Made by a program: the position numbers and the translations under genes. Shown here piece by piece: positions 8,913 to 20,712 of a DNA stretch of 64,000 nucleotides. The DNA is taken from contig NZ_NKYE01000008.1 in assembly GCF_002262875.1 (NCBI RefSeq), forward strand, positions 62,001 through 126,000, given 5' to 3'. This stretch comes from Amycolatopsis antarctica (GTDB lineage Bacteria; Actinomycetota; Actinomycetes; Mycobacteriales; Pseudonocardiaceae). The notes under the pieces are model-generated. The model was not told the origin of the DNA, did no database searches, and was given only the letters and a program-made list of their open reading frames with translations. The stretch's first letter is position 1, and each line of letters begins with the position of its first letter.

Positions 8913-9493
8913 CTGGTCTCTTTCTCACCGGGAAACAACGAATCGGCCCGCATACGCAGAAATCGGGCCGGCGACACCATCGGGGGGAACAGTTCGGCCG
9001 GGCGACAATTGTTCGTGGAACTCGATCTTGCGTTCTGTGACTGCTAATTCGAACCGATCAACGGCGACGTTACAAAATCGTCGAGAGCGCCGCGCAGGTC
9101 ACACCGCGTCCGCCGCGATTCGCGGTATATCCGGCTTCTCGCCACAATACGTTCACCACATCGCATCGTCGGCCTACCCGGAAAATGGTTGTCACCGCAC
9201 CGAAACGACAGCCGCGCGCACTCTCCGCTGTCGACCGGAGCCGATCCTGTGGTGAACCGTCGTGGAATTGCACTCGTGCTTCCCACTCCGCGCATACGTC
9301 CGATCGCCGTCCGTCTTTTGCGCCGTCACCCGGCCCGGCGAAACCGGCCCCGGGAGAACGACACACCGCGCAGCCTCCGGTGACGGTCTCCGGCGACCTC
9401 AGCAAATATGTCGATGTGACAGGGGCCCGCAACTTCGTAACATGCACGGTTCAGGGCACACCGCCACCGGACACCAGCACCGAGGAGCAGCCG
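8913..9493. other. 581-bp divergent intergenic region, relatively AT-rich
   Basis: This stretch separates the deacetylase operon from the small gene at 9494. It is visibly less GC-rich than its neighbours and no reading frame with a credible ribosome site and codon use was found. A CGGCCCG/CGGGCCG hairpin lies near 8942-8970, and a promoter-like pair stands at its right end (9416-9443). Confidence 0.4.
9416..9443 (+). promoter_or_regulatory. Candidate promoter, GTGACA-N16-TAACAT
   Basis: The -35-like GTGACA (9416-9421) and -10-like TAACAT (9438-9443) are 16 bp apart and stand 51 bp upstream of the ATG at 9494. Both hexamers deviate from consensus, so this is only a pattern match. Confidence 0.35.
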
Positions 9494-9775
9494 ATGCGCA
9501 CAGCGAACGCCGTGATCACCGCCGCCGAGACCATCACCCTGAACGCGGCGATCGGCCGGTTCGAGCAGCACCGCGACGTACGAGCCGGCTACATCGCCGA
9601 TGTCGACGGCGGTATCACCGCCGTACTGTGCACCGCGCCGACCGCGGTCACCTGCGAGGCGGTGACCACCTGCGGCGCGGTCCCGGAGTTCCCCGTCGAA
9701 GCGCGCCTCATCGAGTCCCGCAACGCCTCCGTCGGCGAGCTGATCTCGCTGCGCCGCACCGCCATCGCGGTCTGA
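9494..9775 (+). CDS. Small protein of unknown function, Thr/Ala/Cys-rich centre
   Basis: 93 residues, starting at an ATG 6 bp after GAGGAGC. The middle (about residues 36-65) is rich in Thr, Ala and Val with three Cys (VLCTAPTAVTCEAVTTCGAV); the ends are ordinary. No signal peptide or helix is obvious. The frame is open further upstream, but that part is AT-richer and without a ribosome site. The Cys/Thr-rich stretch recalls modified-peptide precursors, but it is not C-terminal and no modifying enzymes are near, so I do not call it one. Good codon bias supports a real gene. Confidence 0.55.
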   Translation: MRTANAVITAAETITLNAAIGRFEQHRDVRAGYIADVDGGITAVLCTAPTAVTCEAVTTCGAVPEFPVEARLIESRNASVGELISLRRTAIAV

Positions 9776-9850
9776 CCCGCCTCCTCCGGCACGGCCGGTC
9801 CCCGGACGGTCACCGCGACGCCCGGGGATCCGCCGTGTCCGGGCCGGGCG

Positions 9851-11464
9851 TCAGAGCGCCCCGTGCCGGAGTTCGCCGCCGACCATGGTGGCGACCACCC
9901 CGATGTCGGCAAGCCCGTCCACGGCGGTCCTGCTCGGATCCGCGTCCAGCACGGTCAGGTCGGCCATCTTTCCTCGTTCGACGGAGCCGCAGACGTCCTC
10001 CCGGCGGCAGGCACGCGCCGCGCCGACGGTGGCCGCCCGCAGCGCCTCCGTCACGGTGATCGCCTCGGTGGCGCCCACCGCCCGCCCACTGTCGGAACGG
10101 CGTTCCACCATGAACCGCACGGCCCGCAGCGGCGCCCCCGCCACCACCGGCCGGTCGGAACTCGACGCGATCTCCACCCCGGCGTCGAGCAGGGAACGGC
10201 CACGGTAGAGCCAGCCAGCGCGGTCCGGGCCGAGAACGTCGGAATAGTCGTCACCGTTGTCCCACAGGAACTCCGGCTGGATCACGGCGATCGCGCCGAC
10301 CTCGGCGATCCGGGCGATCTGGTCGGGGCGCACCGTGCCGCAGTGTTCGATGCGGTGCCGCGGATCGGCTCGGGGGGTCCTGGCCCGTGCCTGTTCGAGC
10401 GCGTCCAGGGCGAGGTCCAGCGCGCGGTCACCGATGGCGTGCACGGCGAGCTGCCAGCCCGCGTCGTGTCCGTCGAGGATCGTCCGGCGCAGCACCTCCG
10501 GGTCGTCCTGGAGCTGGCCGGCATCCGTGCTGCCCGTGTAGGGCGCCGTCAGCGCCGCGGTGCGCGCCATGATCCCGCCGTCGAGCCACAGCTTGAGCGC
10601 GCCGATGTCGAGGGTGTGGTCGCCGAAACCGGTGCGCAGGCCCAGATCCAGGCCGCGGGCGATCCGGTCCTCCGGGTGCGCGGCGACCTCGCGCAGCGCG
10701 TCCGCCGCGACCATGAGCTGCATCCGTACCGGGAGCCGGTTCTGTTCCCTGGCGCTCTGGTACGCGGCGACCTCGACCGGGGGCGTGCCGATCAGCCCGC
10801 CCCCGATGCCAGCCTCGGCGCAGGTGGTGATGCCCTGCGCCAGGCAGGTGCGCCCGGCGCGTTCGATGGCGTCGACCAGTTCGCCGTTGCGATACGGCAG
10901 CCGGGCTCCCCGGACCGCGAGCTGGCCGCGCTCCAGCAGCAGGCCGGTGGGCTCGCCGTCGGCTCCGCGGTCCACATCGGCACCGAGCGCCGCCAGTTCC
11001 CCCGCCGGGAGCAGATCGAGCACCTCGGTCCCGACCACGCACGCGTGCCCGGACGTGTGCTGCAGCCAGAGCTTGCGGCCGTCGGCGACGGCGTCCAGCT
11101 CCCGGCGGGTCAGATGCCCGCCGATCGCCCGCTGGTCGTATCCGGTCACCTCGACCCAGTCACCCGGCCGCGCCGCCGAGGCCGTCGCACGCAACGCGTC
11201 CAGCACGGCCTCGCGGGTACGGACGCCGCCGAGGTCGAGGCCGTCGCCCTGGCTCATCCCCGACCACACCATGTGCGTGTGCGCGTCGACGAATCCCGGC
11301 AGCACGGTCGCACCGCCGAGGCGGACGGTCCGCGCGGCGCGCAGCCCGTCGAGTTCCTCGTCCACGCCGGCGATCAGCCCGTTCCACAGCCCGATGCGGC
11401 GGGCCACCGGCCGCAGCGGGTTCATGGTGAGCACGGTCGCGTCCTCGATGAGCAGGTCGAGCAC
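9851..11464 (-). CDS. Metal-dependent amidohydrolase, YtcJ type
   Basis: 537 residues of the amidohydrolase superfamily, YtcJ/amidohydrolase_3 group. The metal motif DAHTH comes early (about residues 61-65, after LPGFV), AVHAIGDRALD gives the middle His, HRIEHCG a further His, and SSDRPV the Asp near the end. Such enzymes hydrolyse amides, carbamates or formamides; the substrate here is unknown and no pathway partners adjoin. GTG start at 11464 with GAGAGG upstream. Divergent from the YigZ gene across 228 bp. Confidence 0.88.
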   Translation of the reverse strand: MLDLLIEDATVLTMNPLRPVARRIGLWNGLIAGVDEELDGLRAARTVRLGGATVLPGFVDAHTHMVWSGMSQGDGLDLGGVRTREAVLDALRATASAARPGDWVEVTGYDQRAIGGHLTRRELDAVADGRKLWLQHTSGHACVVGTEVLDLLPAGELAALGADVDRGADGEPTGLLLERGQLAVRGARLPYRNGELVDAIERAGRTCLAQGITTCAEAGIGGGLIGTPPVEVAAYQSAREQNRLPVRMQLMVAADALREVAAHPEDRIARGLDLGLRTGFGDHTLDIGALKLWLDGGIMARTAALTAPYTGSTDAGQLQDDPEVLRRTILDGHDAGWQLAVHAIGDRALDLALDALEQARARTPRADPRHRIEHCGTVRPDQIARIAEVGAIAVIQPEFLWDNGDDYSDVLGPDRAGWLYRGRSLLDAGVEIASSSDRPVVAGAPLRAVRFMVERRSDSGRAVGATEAITVTEALRAATVGAARACRREDVCGSVERGKMADLTVLDADPSRTAVDGLADIGVVATMVGGELRHGAL

Positions 11465-11692
11465 CCGGGTTCCTCTCCGCCGCCTCGGACACCGTGCCGC
11501 CGGCGATCCTGTTCGCCTCCGGGCGCGGTGGTTTCCGTCCGGACCCTAACCGCCAGGACGGCGAGCACGGTGTGCGGAACTCGCTACAGCGGCGCCGTAC
11601 ACGACGTTATACACTTGGTGGGGTTGTCGTGCGGGGCCCGGACGCGGTCCGGATACTGCCGGGGTACGGGCTTCGGAGATCGGCGGTGCGGC

Positions 11693-12313
11693 ATGCGGGT
11701 GATCGCGAACGGCGGGACGCACGAGATCGAGCTCCAGCGCTCCCGCTTCCTCTGCCACCTCGGCCGGATCGACGGCGAGGACGCCGCGGTCGCGTTCATC
11801 GCCGCCGTACGCAGGGAACACCGGTCCGCCAACCACAACTGCTCGGCCTTCCGCATCGGTTCGCACGCCGAATCGCAGCGTTCCAGTGACGACGGTGAAC
11901 CGGCAGGGACCGCGGGTGTGCCGATGCTGGAAGTACTGGTGCGCCGCGAACTCACCGACATCGTCGCGGTGGTCACCCGCTACTTCGGAGGCGTGAAACT
12001 GGGCGCGGGCGGACTCGTCCGCGCGTACGGGAGCGCGGTGGCCGCGGCCGTCGACACCGTGGGTACCGTACGGCGGCTCCGGTTCGCCAGCCTGCGTGTC
12101 GGCGTCGGGCACGCCGACGCGGGCCGCCTGCGGAACGCGCTGCACGCCGCCGGTCACCGGATCGCCACGGTGGACTACGCCCGGGAGGCGACCTTCACCG
12201 TGCATGTACCGCAGTCGGGCACGGCGGCGTTCCGCGAGTGGCTGGCCGGCCAGACCGCGGGTGCGGCGGTCGCCGTCGAGGGCGAGCCGGTCGACCTCGA
12301 CGTCCCGGACTGA
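11693..12313 (+). CDS. YigZ/IMPACT-family protein
   Basis: 206 residues with both family signatures: SDDGEPAGTAGVPML and VVTRYFGGVKLGAGGLVRAY, followed by a DUF1949-like C-terminal domain (about 135-200). IMPACT/YigZ proteins are conserved from bacteria to eukaryotes and linked to translation or stress control, but the bacterial reaction is not settled. The ATG at 11693 starts the conserved fold; the frame is open upstream but runs antisense through the amidohydrolase gene. The gene ends just before a strong hairpin shared with groEL. Confidence 0.9.
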   Translation: MRVIANGGTHEIELQRSRFLCHLGRIDGEDAAVAFIAAVRREHRSANHNCSAFRIGSHAESQRSSDDGEPAGTAGVPMLEVLVRRELTDIVAVVTRYFGGVKLGAGGLVRAYGSAVAAAVDTVGTVRRLRFASLRVGVGHADAGRLRNALHAAGHRIATVDYAREATFTVHVPQSGTAAFREWLAGQTAGAAVAVEGEPVDLDVPD

Positions 12314-12319
12314 TCGGAT

Positions 12320-12358
12320 CCCGCCCGGCGGTGCGGCGCTCCGGCACCGCCGGGCGGG
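12320..12358. terminator. Strong bidirectional hairpin terminator
   Basis: A perfect 15-bp stem (CCCGCCCGGCGGTGC with its complement) encloses a 9-base loop between two converging genes, 7 bp after the YigZ stop and 10 bp after the groEL stop. There is no T run, which is usual for actinobacterial terminators. Confidence 0.8.
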
Positions 12359-12368
12359 TACGCCGTGG

Positions 12369-15014
<2,646 letters not shown>

Positions 15015-15018
<4 letters not shown>

Positions 15019-16064
15019 CCCCGCGACACCAGTTGCGCGTCGTCCTCCGCAGCCGGGGCGCCCTGCCCGGCGTCCAGCGCGCACTCGGCGGGCACCTCGA
15101 TGTCGTAGAGCCGCGCCGCGTTCAATCCGAGGATCTTCTTCTTCGTCGCCGTCGTCACCGCCGGGTAGTCCGAGTACTCCTCGCCCGGGTAGTCCCAGTC
15201 GACGAGACCCTCGATCTGCCAGCGGGGCTCCCAGATCCCGTAGTCGCTGCCGAAGGTCATCTTGTCCTCGCCGACCCAGAAAAGCAGCTCCCCCATCACC
15301 TTCGCGAAGAACCTGGGCCGTGCGTGCATGAGGCCGCCGACGACCACGGAGAGTCCCGCGTACACGTTCGGCTCCTGGGTCGCCATGAAGCAGAAGTCCT
15401 CGATACGCGGCAGTCCGACATGCTCGACGATGAAGTTGAGTCCCTGGAAGTCCGTGGCGGCGTGATCGACGTCGGAGACGTCGAAGGCGTCCTTGTCCAG
15501 CGGCCAGATCGTCGGTCCTTTGTGGACATGGACGTTGCGGATGCCGAGCTCCTGCGCGGCCTCCAGGAACCGGTACGTCTCCGGGTCGGAGAGTTTCCAG
15601 CCACGGGAGCCGTTACGCCACTCCGCGGTGTAGAGCTTGACGCCGATCGCCCCGTACCGTTCGACGTCGCGGCGCAGGGTTTCCAGTCCGGCGTCACCCT
15701 CCCGCGGGTCGAACCGGGTGTTGACGACGAACTTCCCGGGATGCCGCTCCCCCAGTTCGGCGTTGCGCTCGGTGGTGTTGAACCCTTCCCGGTACCACTC
15801 CTTGAGGTAGGTCGGCTGGAACACCGCCACGTCCACGTATCCGTTGGTGAAGACGTCGGTCATCAGGTCGTCCTCGGAGTATTTCCGGAACTTCTCGATC
15901 CCCCAGTGTGTCTCCGGCGGCCCGAGCCCCTGGTAGGCGTGGAAGCACTCGATCCAGCCCTTGGCGTACTGTTCCGCGCCGGCGACCCAGTTGTCCGGGG
16001 CCGCGTTCCAGAAGTGCATGTGGCTGTCCACCACGAAGTACTTCTCGCCGTTCTTTTCGTACAC
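15015..16064 (-). CDS. Amidohydrolase-2 family protein of the monooxygenase locus
   Basis: 349 residues of the amidohydrolase_2 (ACMSD-like) family: VVDSHMHFWN at residue 13 on gives the HxH metal motif, HVHKGP and VEHVGLPR supply further His residues, and FGSDYG near residue 280 the late Asp. This gene accompanies mim/prm-type oxygenases at this position, but its reaction there is not known. The GTG at 16064 has AGGAGGG 4 bp upstream, which decides the start over a longer frame. It overlaps the DUF59 start by ATGA and lies 73 bp after mimD, with a hairpin between. Confidence 0.85.
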
Positions 16065-16097
16065 GGTGCCCTCCTGTGGGAGTCGGCGAACCGGGAA

Positions 16098-16132
16098 CCC
16101 GCCGCGCACCGGCGGACCCGGCACGCGGCGGG
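16098..16132 (-). terminator. Hairpin after mimD
   Basis: CCCGCCGCG and CGCGGCGGG form a perfect 9-bp stem with a 17-base loop, starting 5 bp after the mimD stop. It separates the four oxygenase genes from the accessory genes and may act as a partial terminator or an mRNA 3'-end stabiliser. Confidence 0.5.
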
Positions 16133-16137
16133 CAGGG

Positions 16138-16506
16138 TCAGCCCGCCGAGAGGTCGAAACCGAGTTCCTCCGCGGCGTCCTCCGGATTGGCGAACATGAT
16201 CGTCCGGTCGTCCTCGTGGATCATCCGGCCGTAGTGGGTGGACATGTTCTCCTCGAACTCCGCGGCGTCGAAGAACCCCGGCTCCTCGCCGAGCGCCTCG
16301 GAGATCTCGTCGTAGTCGAACTCCATCCGGCGGACGGCGTCCACCCGGATCATCGAGGGCAGCGGAGTGACCTGAACCCCCTCCTTGCCCTTCATCACCT
16401 CGGCGACGACGACCCCGACCTGGTTGTTCATCAGCGTGACACCGCACATGTTGGAGGCGGTGCTGTCGGACTTGAACGGGCTTTCCGCCGTGCGGTAGGT
16501 GCTCAC
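16138..16506 (-). CDS. mimD: Diiron monooxygenase coupling/effector protein (MimD/PrmD)
   Basis: 122 residues of the MmoB/DmpM effector family: [21 protein letters not shown] near residue 15 on, split as the conserved Asn-rich start, then [16 protein letters not shown] and a C-terminal [13 protein letters not shown]. These small cofactor-free proteins bind the hydroxylase and tune electron transfer and oxygen reactivity. The GTG at 16506 overlaps the mimC stop (GTGA), fixing the start despite a longer open frame. Third-to-fourth gene in the order A-B-C-D, as in propane and acetone/phenol monooxygenases. Confidence 0.9.
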   Translation of the reverse strand: MSTYRTAESPFKSDSTASNMCGVTLMNNQVGVVVAEVMKGKEGVQVTPLPSMIRVDAVRRMEFDYDEISEALGEEPGFFDAAEFEENMSTHYGRMIHEDDRTIMFANPEDAAEELGFDLSAG

Positions 16507-17672
16507 TGCGCCAGCTCCTTCGGGTTGGGCAGGCCGAGGCCCGCCAGGATGCCGCTGAAACGGTTCTTCGCCCGGTCCAGACCGTCCTCGAATCGGGGCG
16601 GTTTGGCGTCCGGCTGCGACCACAGTGGCTGCAGCGTCCTGGCCGCCGAGATGCACCGGGGCACCCAGGTGGACAGCCACTGCCCCATCAGTGCGATGTT
16701 GTGCTCGGCGAACTCCTTGTCGTTGGTCAGGAGTTCGAACATCGCCTTGGTGTAGCGCAGGTCGCGCTCGGCGAAGTCGTACTCACCCGCACCGACGACG
16801 GTCGGCGTGACGAAGTCACCGTTGCCCGGTGCCGCCTGCTGCACCAGGTTGCTGCGGAACAGTTCGCCGACGAGTGGTTCGAACACGATGTTGGCGGCGA
16901 AGATCGCCTCGCACCAGTCGTCGATCCCGGTGAGCTGCTCGGCGGTCCGGCGGACCCCCTGCCACGCCGGATCCTCGTTCCACGCCTCCACGTGCGCGTC
17001 GCCCTCGAAGCCCTCGATCTCCTCGGTCAGCGTCAGGTTGTACAGCGCGAGGTCCTGCGCCGCGCGGATCCGGTGCATGCTGTTCACCGAGATCGCGTTG
17101 TTGTGCATGTTGGTGGGCGCCCTGCGGTTGGCGTTGGCGAACAGGTACAGCCCCAGACCGTGGTCGACGTGCATCCAGGCACCGACGTTGCGGGCGACGA
17201 ACTGCACCCAGTTCGGGTTCCACTGCTCGAAGGCCTTCGACTGGCGCGCGGCATCGATGTTCTGGGTGAGCTGGCGGACCACGTTGGAGTTGTAGCGGTA
17301 GAGGGTGAGTTCCCATTCCTCGTTGGGATCACGGAACTCGTGCCAGCCATGCGCGGGCCATTCGTAGCCCTGCCCGCCGGAGCCGGCGAACCGTTCCGGC
17401 ACCGGCCGGTCCGAGCCCCACGCCTTCAGCGCGGTCCACTCCAGCGGGTAGCCGCCGCGGCCGTCGGCGAACCCGTAGAGCCAGCCCTGGCTCAGGTAGT
17501 GCCGGGGGTCGGGCTGGACCTCGACGGTCACGTCCTCGTAGTGGGTCTGCTTGCGCTTCTTGGGGACGAAGTAGTTGTACCGGCGGGCGAGCGAATCGGG
17601 GAACTCCTTGGCGCCCGCCTCCGCGTCGGTGAACACCGGCTTCGGGACGCTGCGTTCTGCTGCGGTTGTCAT
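16503..17672 (-). CDS. mimC: Diiron monooxygenase hydroxylase, small (beta) subunit (MimC/PrmC)
   Basis: 389 residues of the ferritin-like Phenol_Hydrox/AMO_beta family. Recognisable stretches are [16 protein letters not shown] at the N-terminus, [22 protein letters not shown], and a central [15 protein letters not shown]. Beta subunits keep the fold but lack the iron ligands and pair with MimA as (alpha-beta)2. 64 bp of spacer with a weak hairpin separate it from mimB, and it overlaps mimD by 4 bp. Confidence 0.92.
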   Translation of the reverse strand: MTTAAERSVPKPVFTDAEAGAKEFPDSLARRYNYFVPKKRKQTHYEDVTVEVQPDPRHYLSQGWLYGFADGRGGYPLEWTALKAWGSDRPVPERFAGSGGQGYEWPAHGWHEFRDPNEEWELTLYRYNSNVVRQLTQNIDAARQSKAFEQWNPNWVQFVARNVGAWMHVDHGLGLYLFANANRRAPTNMHNNAISVNSMHRIRAAQDLALYNLTLTEEIEGFEGDAHVEAWNEDPAWQGVRRTAEQLTGIDDWCEAIFAANIVFEPLVGELFRSNLVQQAAPGNGDFVTPTVVGAGEYDFAERDLRYTKAMFELLTNDKEFAEHNIALMGQWLSTWVPRCISAARTLQPLWSQPDAKPPRFEDGLDRAKNRFSGILAGLGLPNPKELAQ

Positions 17673-17736
17673 CGGGTACTTCCCTCACCTCTCGGATAGG
17701 CGGGCGCGGCACGAACGCCGCCCTCGGCACATGGAC

Positions 17737-18795
17737 TCACGGATCGGTCGGATCGGACGGGTCACCGGTGGTCGTGAACTTGTCGTAGAAGATGCGCTTG
17801 TCGGAGACGCCGAGCGAAGGGAGCAGTTCCACGGCCGCCTCGACCATCGGCGGCGGGCCGCAGACGTAGGCGTCCGCACCGGCGAGATCGCTCTCCCGCC
17901 TGCGCAGCACGTCGGTGATCAACCCGACCTCACCGGACCACTCCTCGTCGTCACCCGGCTCGGAAAGAGCGGGCACGAAGGTGAAGCCGGGCAAGGTCTC
18001 CTCCAGTGACCGCAACTCCTTCTCGAAGCACAGGTCCGCCATCCGCCGGGCTCCGTAGTAGTAGGTCGCCTTCCGGTCGAGCCCGCGCTCGGACATGGAC
18101 CGGAGCAGGGACAGGATCGGCGCCATTCCCGCGCCACCACCGACGAAGACGAGATCGGCCTGCGGGGCGTCGCGCAGGGTGAAAACCCCGAACGGACCCG
18201 TCAGGTCGAGCCGGTCGCCCACGCTGACCGCCGAGGCGAGGAACTCGGAGAATGCGCCGCCCGGATAGATCCGGATGACGAACTCCAGCGTGCCGTGCTC
18301 CCGGCTGGACGTGTTGGCCATCGAGAACGACCGGCTGTGCTCGGTTCCCGGGACCGCGATGTCCACGTACTGGCCGGGAAAGAACCTGATCTCGTCCGGC
18401 TCCAGCAACCGCAGCACCAGGTGCCGCAGATCATGCGTGACCGGTTCGTTGGCCACCACCTCGGCCACCGCCCGCACTATCGGCAGGCCCGACCTGATCA
18501 TCTCCTCGTCGTAGTTGAGCAGTTCGATGGTCAGGTCCTCGTAGGCATGCGCCCGGCAGAGCAGAGTGAAACCCTCGTCCAGCTCGTAGTCCGGCAGCGC
18601 GAACGTGGAATACCGGTCGTGCTCGACGTCCTCGCCGTCGAGGATGAAGGACTTGCAGGAGGCGCACTGCCCCTCCTTGCACCCGTGCATCAGCATGACG
18701 CCCTGTTCCGCGGCTGCGCGCAGGATCGTCTGGTCCTCGTCGACCTCGATCTCGATTCCTACCGGCTCGAATCGCACGACATGCTTGTCCGCCAT
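17737..18795 (-). CDS. mimB: Monooxygenase reductase, ferredoxin-FAD-NADH type (MimB/PrmB)
   Basis: 352 residues. The N-terminal plant-type [2Fe-2S] domain has Cys at 39, 44, 47 and 80 (CKEGQCASC, then LLC). The FAD domain shows RSFSMAN (about 195-201) and the NADH domain GGGAGMAP and CGPPPMVEA. It passes electrons from NADH to the diiron hydroxylase. It stands between mimA and mimC, as in Gordonia prmABCD and mycobacterial mimABCD. A strong hairpin lies in the gap to mimA. Confidence 0.93.
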   Translation of the reverse strand: MADKHVVRFEPVGIEIEVDEDQTILRAAAEQGVMLMHGCKEGQCASCKSFILDGEDVEHDRYSTFALPDYELDEGFTLLCRAHAYEDLTIELLNYDEEMIRSGLPIVRAVAEVVANEPVTHDLRHLVLRLLEPDEIRFFPGQYVDIAVPGTEHSRSFSMANTSSREHGTLEFVIRIYPGGAFSEFLASAVSVGDRLDLTGPFGVFTLRDAPQADLVFVGGGAGMAPILSLLRSMSERGLDRKATYYYGARRMADLCFEKELRSLEETLPGFTFVPALSEPGDDEEWSGEVGLITDVLRRRESDLAGADAYVCGPPPMVEAAVELLPSLGVSDKRIFYDKFTTTGDPSDPTDP

Positions 18796-18817
18796 GTCTC
18801 CCTCACGCTGTGGTGGG

Positions 18818-18850
18818 GTGGGCGGGACCGGCGACGCCGGCCCCGCCCAC
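18818..18850 (-). terminator. Strong hairpin between mimA and mimB
   Basis: GTGGGCGGG-A-CCGGC pairs with GCCGG-C-CCCGCCCAC around a 3-base loop: 14 pairs with one mismatch. It starts 14 bp after the mimA stop and lies 22 bp before the mimB ATG. It probably reduces read-through or protects the mimA mRNA end, so that hydroxylase is made in excess of reductase. Confidence 0.6.
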
Positions 18851-18864
18851 GCGCTCTGGTCCGA

Positions 18865-20514
18865 TCAGGCTTCCGCGGGCGCCCGTCCGGCGGGCCCGCC
18901 GCGTACGTACCGGGCGGCGAACGCGTCGCGCTCGGCCGGCGTCATCTCGTTGAGCAGCACGTTCGGACTCTGCAACGGCGGGCACCGGCGCAGGTGGTCG
19001 AGCGTCCACATCTTCGAGGGATCCAGGTTCAGATGCGGCTGCGCGACCATGGTCTTGCCGTCGTCCCGTACGAAACCCATGTCCTGCACGACATCGGCCC
19101 AGTTCCACCCGTGATAGAGCGTCTCCCACTCGCGGGCGCCGGTCAGCTTGCCCATGTTGGGCGTCTCCCGGCCCTGGTAGGTCGGACGGAACGCGGTCTC
19201 GTCGGTCCACCGGCACATCTCGTGGCAGTAGGTGCGCCACTGCCCGTCGACCTCGGCCATCACCATGTCCTCGCGGACGAGGCACGGCACCATGCAGGTC
19301 CAGCAACGGTGCGGGTACTCGTAGTTCACGTCCTCGAAGACGATCGGATTGTGCCCGTTCGGCGTGGCGAGACGGTTGTAGTTCTCCCACCACTTTCCGT
19401 ACCGGTCGTACCAGCCCGGATACTTGAACTCGAACCATTCGAAGTCGGTATCGGTCATCGGGTCGATCCGCCAGTAGTTGGCGAGCCAGCCGGTGGCGAA
19501 GAACTGCGCCACCTCGTGCACGTAGCCCTTGTTCCAGATCTGGTTCCAGGACTCCTCAATGAGGTCGTGCGGAATGACCAGTCCGTACTTCTCCAGCGGG
19601 ACCAGATAGCTGCGGTAGTAGTCGTCGTAGATCCAGCGGCGCCACATCTCGGCGTAGCTGTCCCGTTCCTTGCGGCGGTCCTTCGTGCCGTACTCGATGA
19701 AGGTGCCGATCGCCGCGTCGACGACGCGGTGGTTGTTCCACCATGCGTACCGCAGATCCCGTTCGAGGAGCTGGTGGTTGCTCTCGTCGGACAGCGCCAT
19801 CAGCAGTGTCGCATAACCGTTGCTGATGTGCCGGGACTCGTCGGACTGCACCGAGTGGAACACCGTCGGCAGCAGGTAGTCACCATTCGCGGCGGCCTCC
19901 GCGGGCATCGCGACGAACAGGGTGTTGGTGAACGCCGTCTCGGCGACGATGGTCAGGTAGATGCTGGCGGCGGTGATCGCGTCACCGGTGATGAACCCCT
20001 CGGCGAACTGCCTGCCGATGGTGCCGCAGTAGTCGCTCTGGAAGTTGCGGAGGCTGCTGTTGAAGCCCGCCGGGTCGATGTAGTTGTTCATGTAGAGGCG
20101 CTTCAGGTTCTGCTGGATCGTCGAGTGCCGGACCTCGTCGATCATCTGGATCGCCTGGCCGTTGTGCAGTTCCGGATTCGGCACCGTGTTGAACAGCAGC
20201 GGCATGGCCCGAGCGGCCGAGATCTCCGGCAGCGGGATGATGCTCAGGAACAGCTTCTGCCATTCCAGCCAGCGCTCCTGGACCTGGCGGAACATGTTCC
20301 CGCGAATGGCGCCGTCGGACGCGCCGTAGACCCGGTGGTCCTTCTCCTCCTGCATGGGGAAATAGGAGCGGAGAACCTGCTTCAGTGGATCCTTTTTCTT
20401 CGCCTTCTGGAACGTGTAATCGGTACCGTACTGCGATACCGGCTCGTGGTAGGCCGGTTCCCAGGACAGTTCCTGGATCTTCTGGTGGGCTTTCGCCACA
20501 CTCTGGCGGCTCAT
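18865..20514 (-). CDS. mimA: Diiron monooxygenase hydroxylase, large (alpha) subunit (MimA/PrmA)
   Basis: 549 residues of the bacterial multicomponent monooxygenase alpha family. The diiron ligands are in place: E97 (LPEISAAR), DEVRH at 126-130, E192 (VAETAFTN) and DESRH at 225-229. The sequence resembles the propane 2-monooxygenase/acetone-phenol (Mim) group rather than methane or toluene enzymes, so likely substrates are short alkanes, ketones or phenol. The ATG at 20514 has AAGGAG 5 bp upstream; a GTG at 20520 overlaps that site and is less likely. First gene of mimABCD-amidohydrolase-DUF59-groEL. No alcohol dehydrogenase gene is present. Confidence 0.93.
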   Translation of the reverse strand: MSRQSVAKAHQKIQELSWEPAYHEPVSQYGTDYTFQKAKKKDPLKQVLRSYFPMQEEKDHRVYGASDGAIRGNMFRQVQERWLEWQKLFLSIIPLPEISAARAMPLLFNTVPNPELHNGQAIQMIDEVRHSTIQQNLKRLYMNNYIDPAGFNSSLRNFQSDYCGTIGRQFAEGFITGDAITAASIYLTIVAETAFTNTLFVAMPAEAAANGDYLLPTVFHSVQSDESRHISNGYATLLMALSDESNHQLLERDLRYAWWNNHRVVDAAIGTFIEYGTKDRRKERDSYAEMWRRWIYDDYYRSYLVPLEKYGLVIPHDLIEESWNQIWNKGYVHEVAQFFATGWLANYWRIDPMTDTDFEWFEFKYPGWYDRYGKWWENYNRLATPNGHNPIVFEDVNYEYPHRCWTCMVPCLVREDMVMAEVDGQWRTYCHEMCRWTDETAFRPTYQGRETPNMGKLTGAREWETLYHGWNWADVVQDMGFVRDDGKTMVAQPHLNLDPSKMWTLDHLRRCPPLQSPNVLLNEMTPAERDAFAARYVRGGPAGRAPAEA

Positions 20515-20558
20515 TGGCACTCCTTACCCGTCGTTCGGGTTCGACGCTGACGTTTCAT
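20511..20558 (-). other. Possible 15-codon basic leader peptide overlapping mimA
   Basis: A short frame from the ATG at 20558 encodes [15 protein letters not shown] and ends in a TGA that overlaps the mimA ATG as ATGA. Such overlap would couple translation to mimA. The ribosome site (CAGG) is weak and the frame is open further upstream, so the peptide may be chance. Confidence 0.25.
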
Positions 20559-20648
20559 GCCTGCTGCCCGGGTCGCGCCGGCGTCTGCGACGCCTCGTCG
20601 GCGACCATCGCGCGAATGTCTGGGACAGACCGTCTGGTCAGGTGAAGT

Positions 20649-20668
20649 ACACATCGGCGCGGATGTGT
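20649..20668. promoter_or_regulatory. Palindrome ACACATC-N6-GATGTGT in the mimA upstream region
   Basis: A perfect 7-6-7 inverted repeat lies 5 bp from the MimR-type palindrome and about 135 bp upstream of mimA. It could be a second protein site or a hairpin in the 5' mRNA. A further set of overlapping short inverted repeats (GTCTG-N3-CAGAC, CAGAC-N-GTCTG) follows at 20618-20636. Confidence 0.4.
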
Positions 20669-20673
20669 CGCGG

Positions 20674-20688
20674 GTCTCAACTTGAGAC
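20674..20688. promoter_or_regulatory. Operator candidate, GTCTCA-N3-TGAGAC, upstream of mimA
   Basis: A perfect 6-3-6 palindrome between the small gene (20713-20961) and mimA. With its flanks (G before, GAC after) it matches the second copy at 21051-21065 at all but two bases of a 19-bp stretch. The likely binder is the MimR-type activator encoded at 21166. Confidence 0.7.
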
Positions 20689-20712
20689 GACCTCGGATAC
20701 GACTCGAACGGC

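Noticed and set aside
9494..9775. Lanthipeptide or thiopeptide precursor
   Set aside because: The Cys/Thr-rich stretch is internal, not C-terminal, and no dehydratase, cyclase or YcaO gene is in the window.
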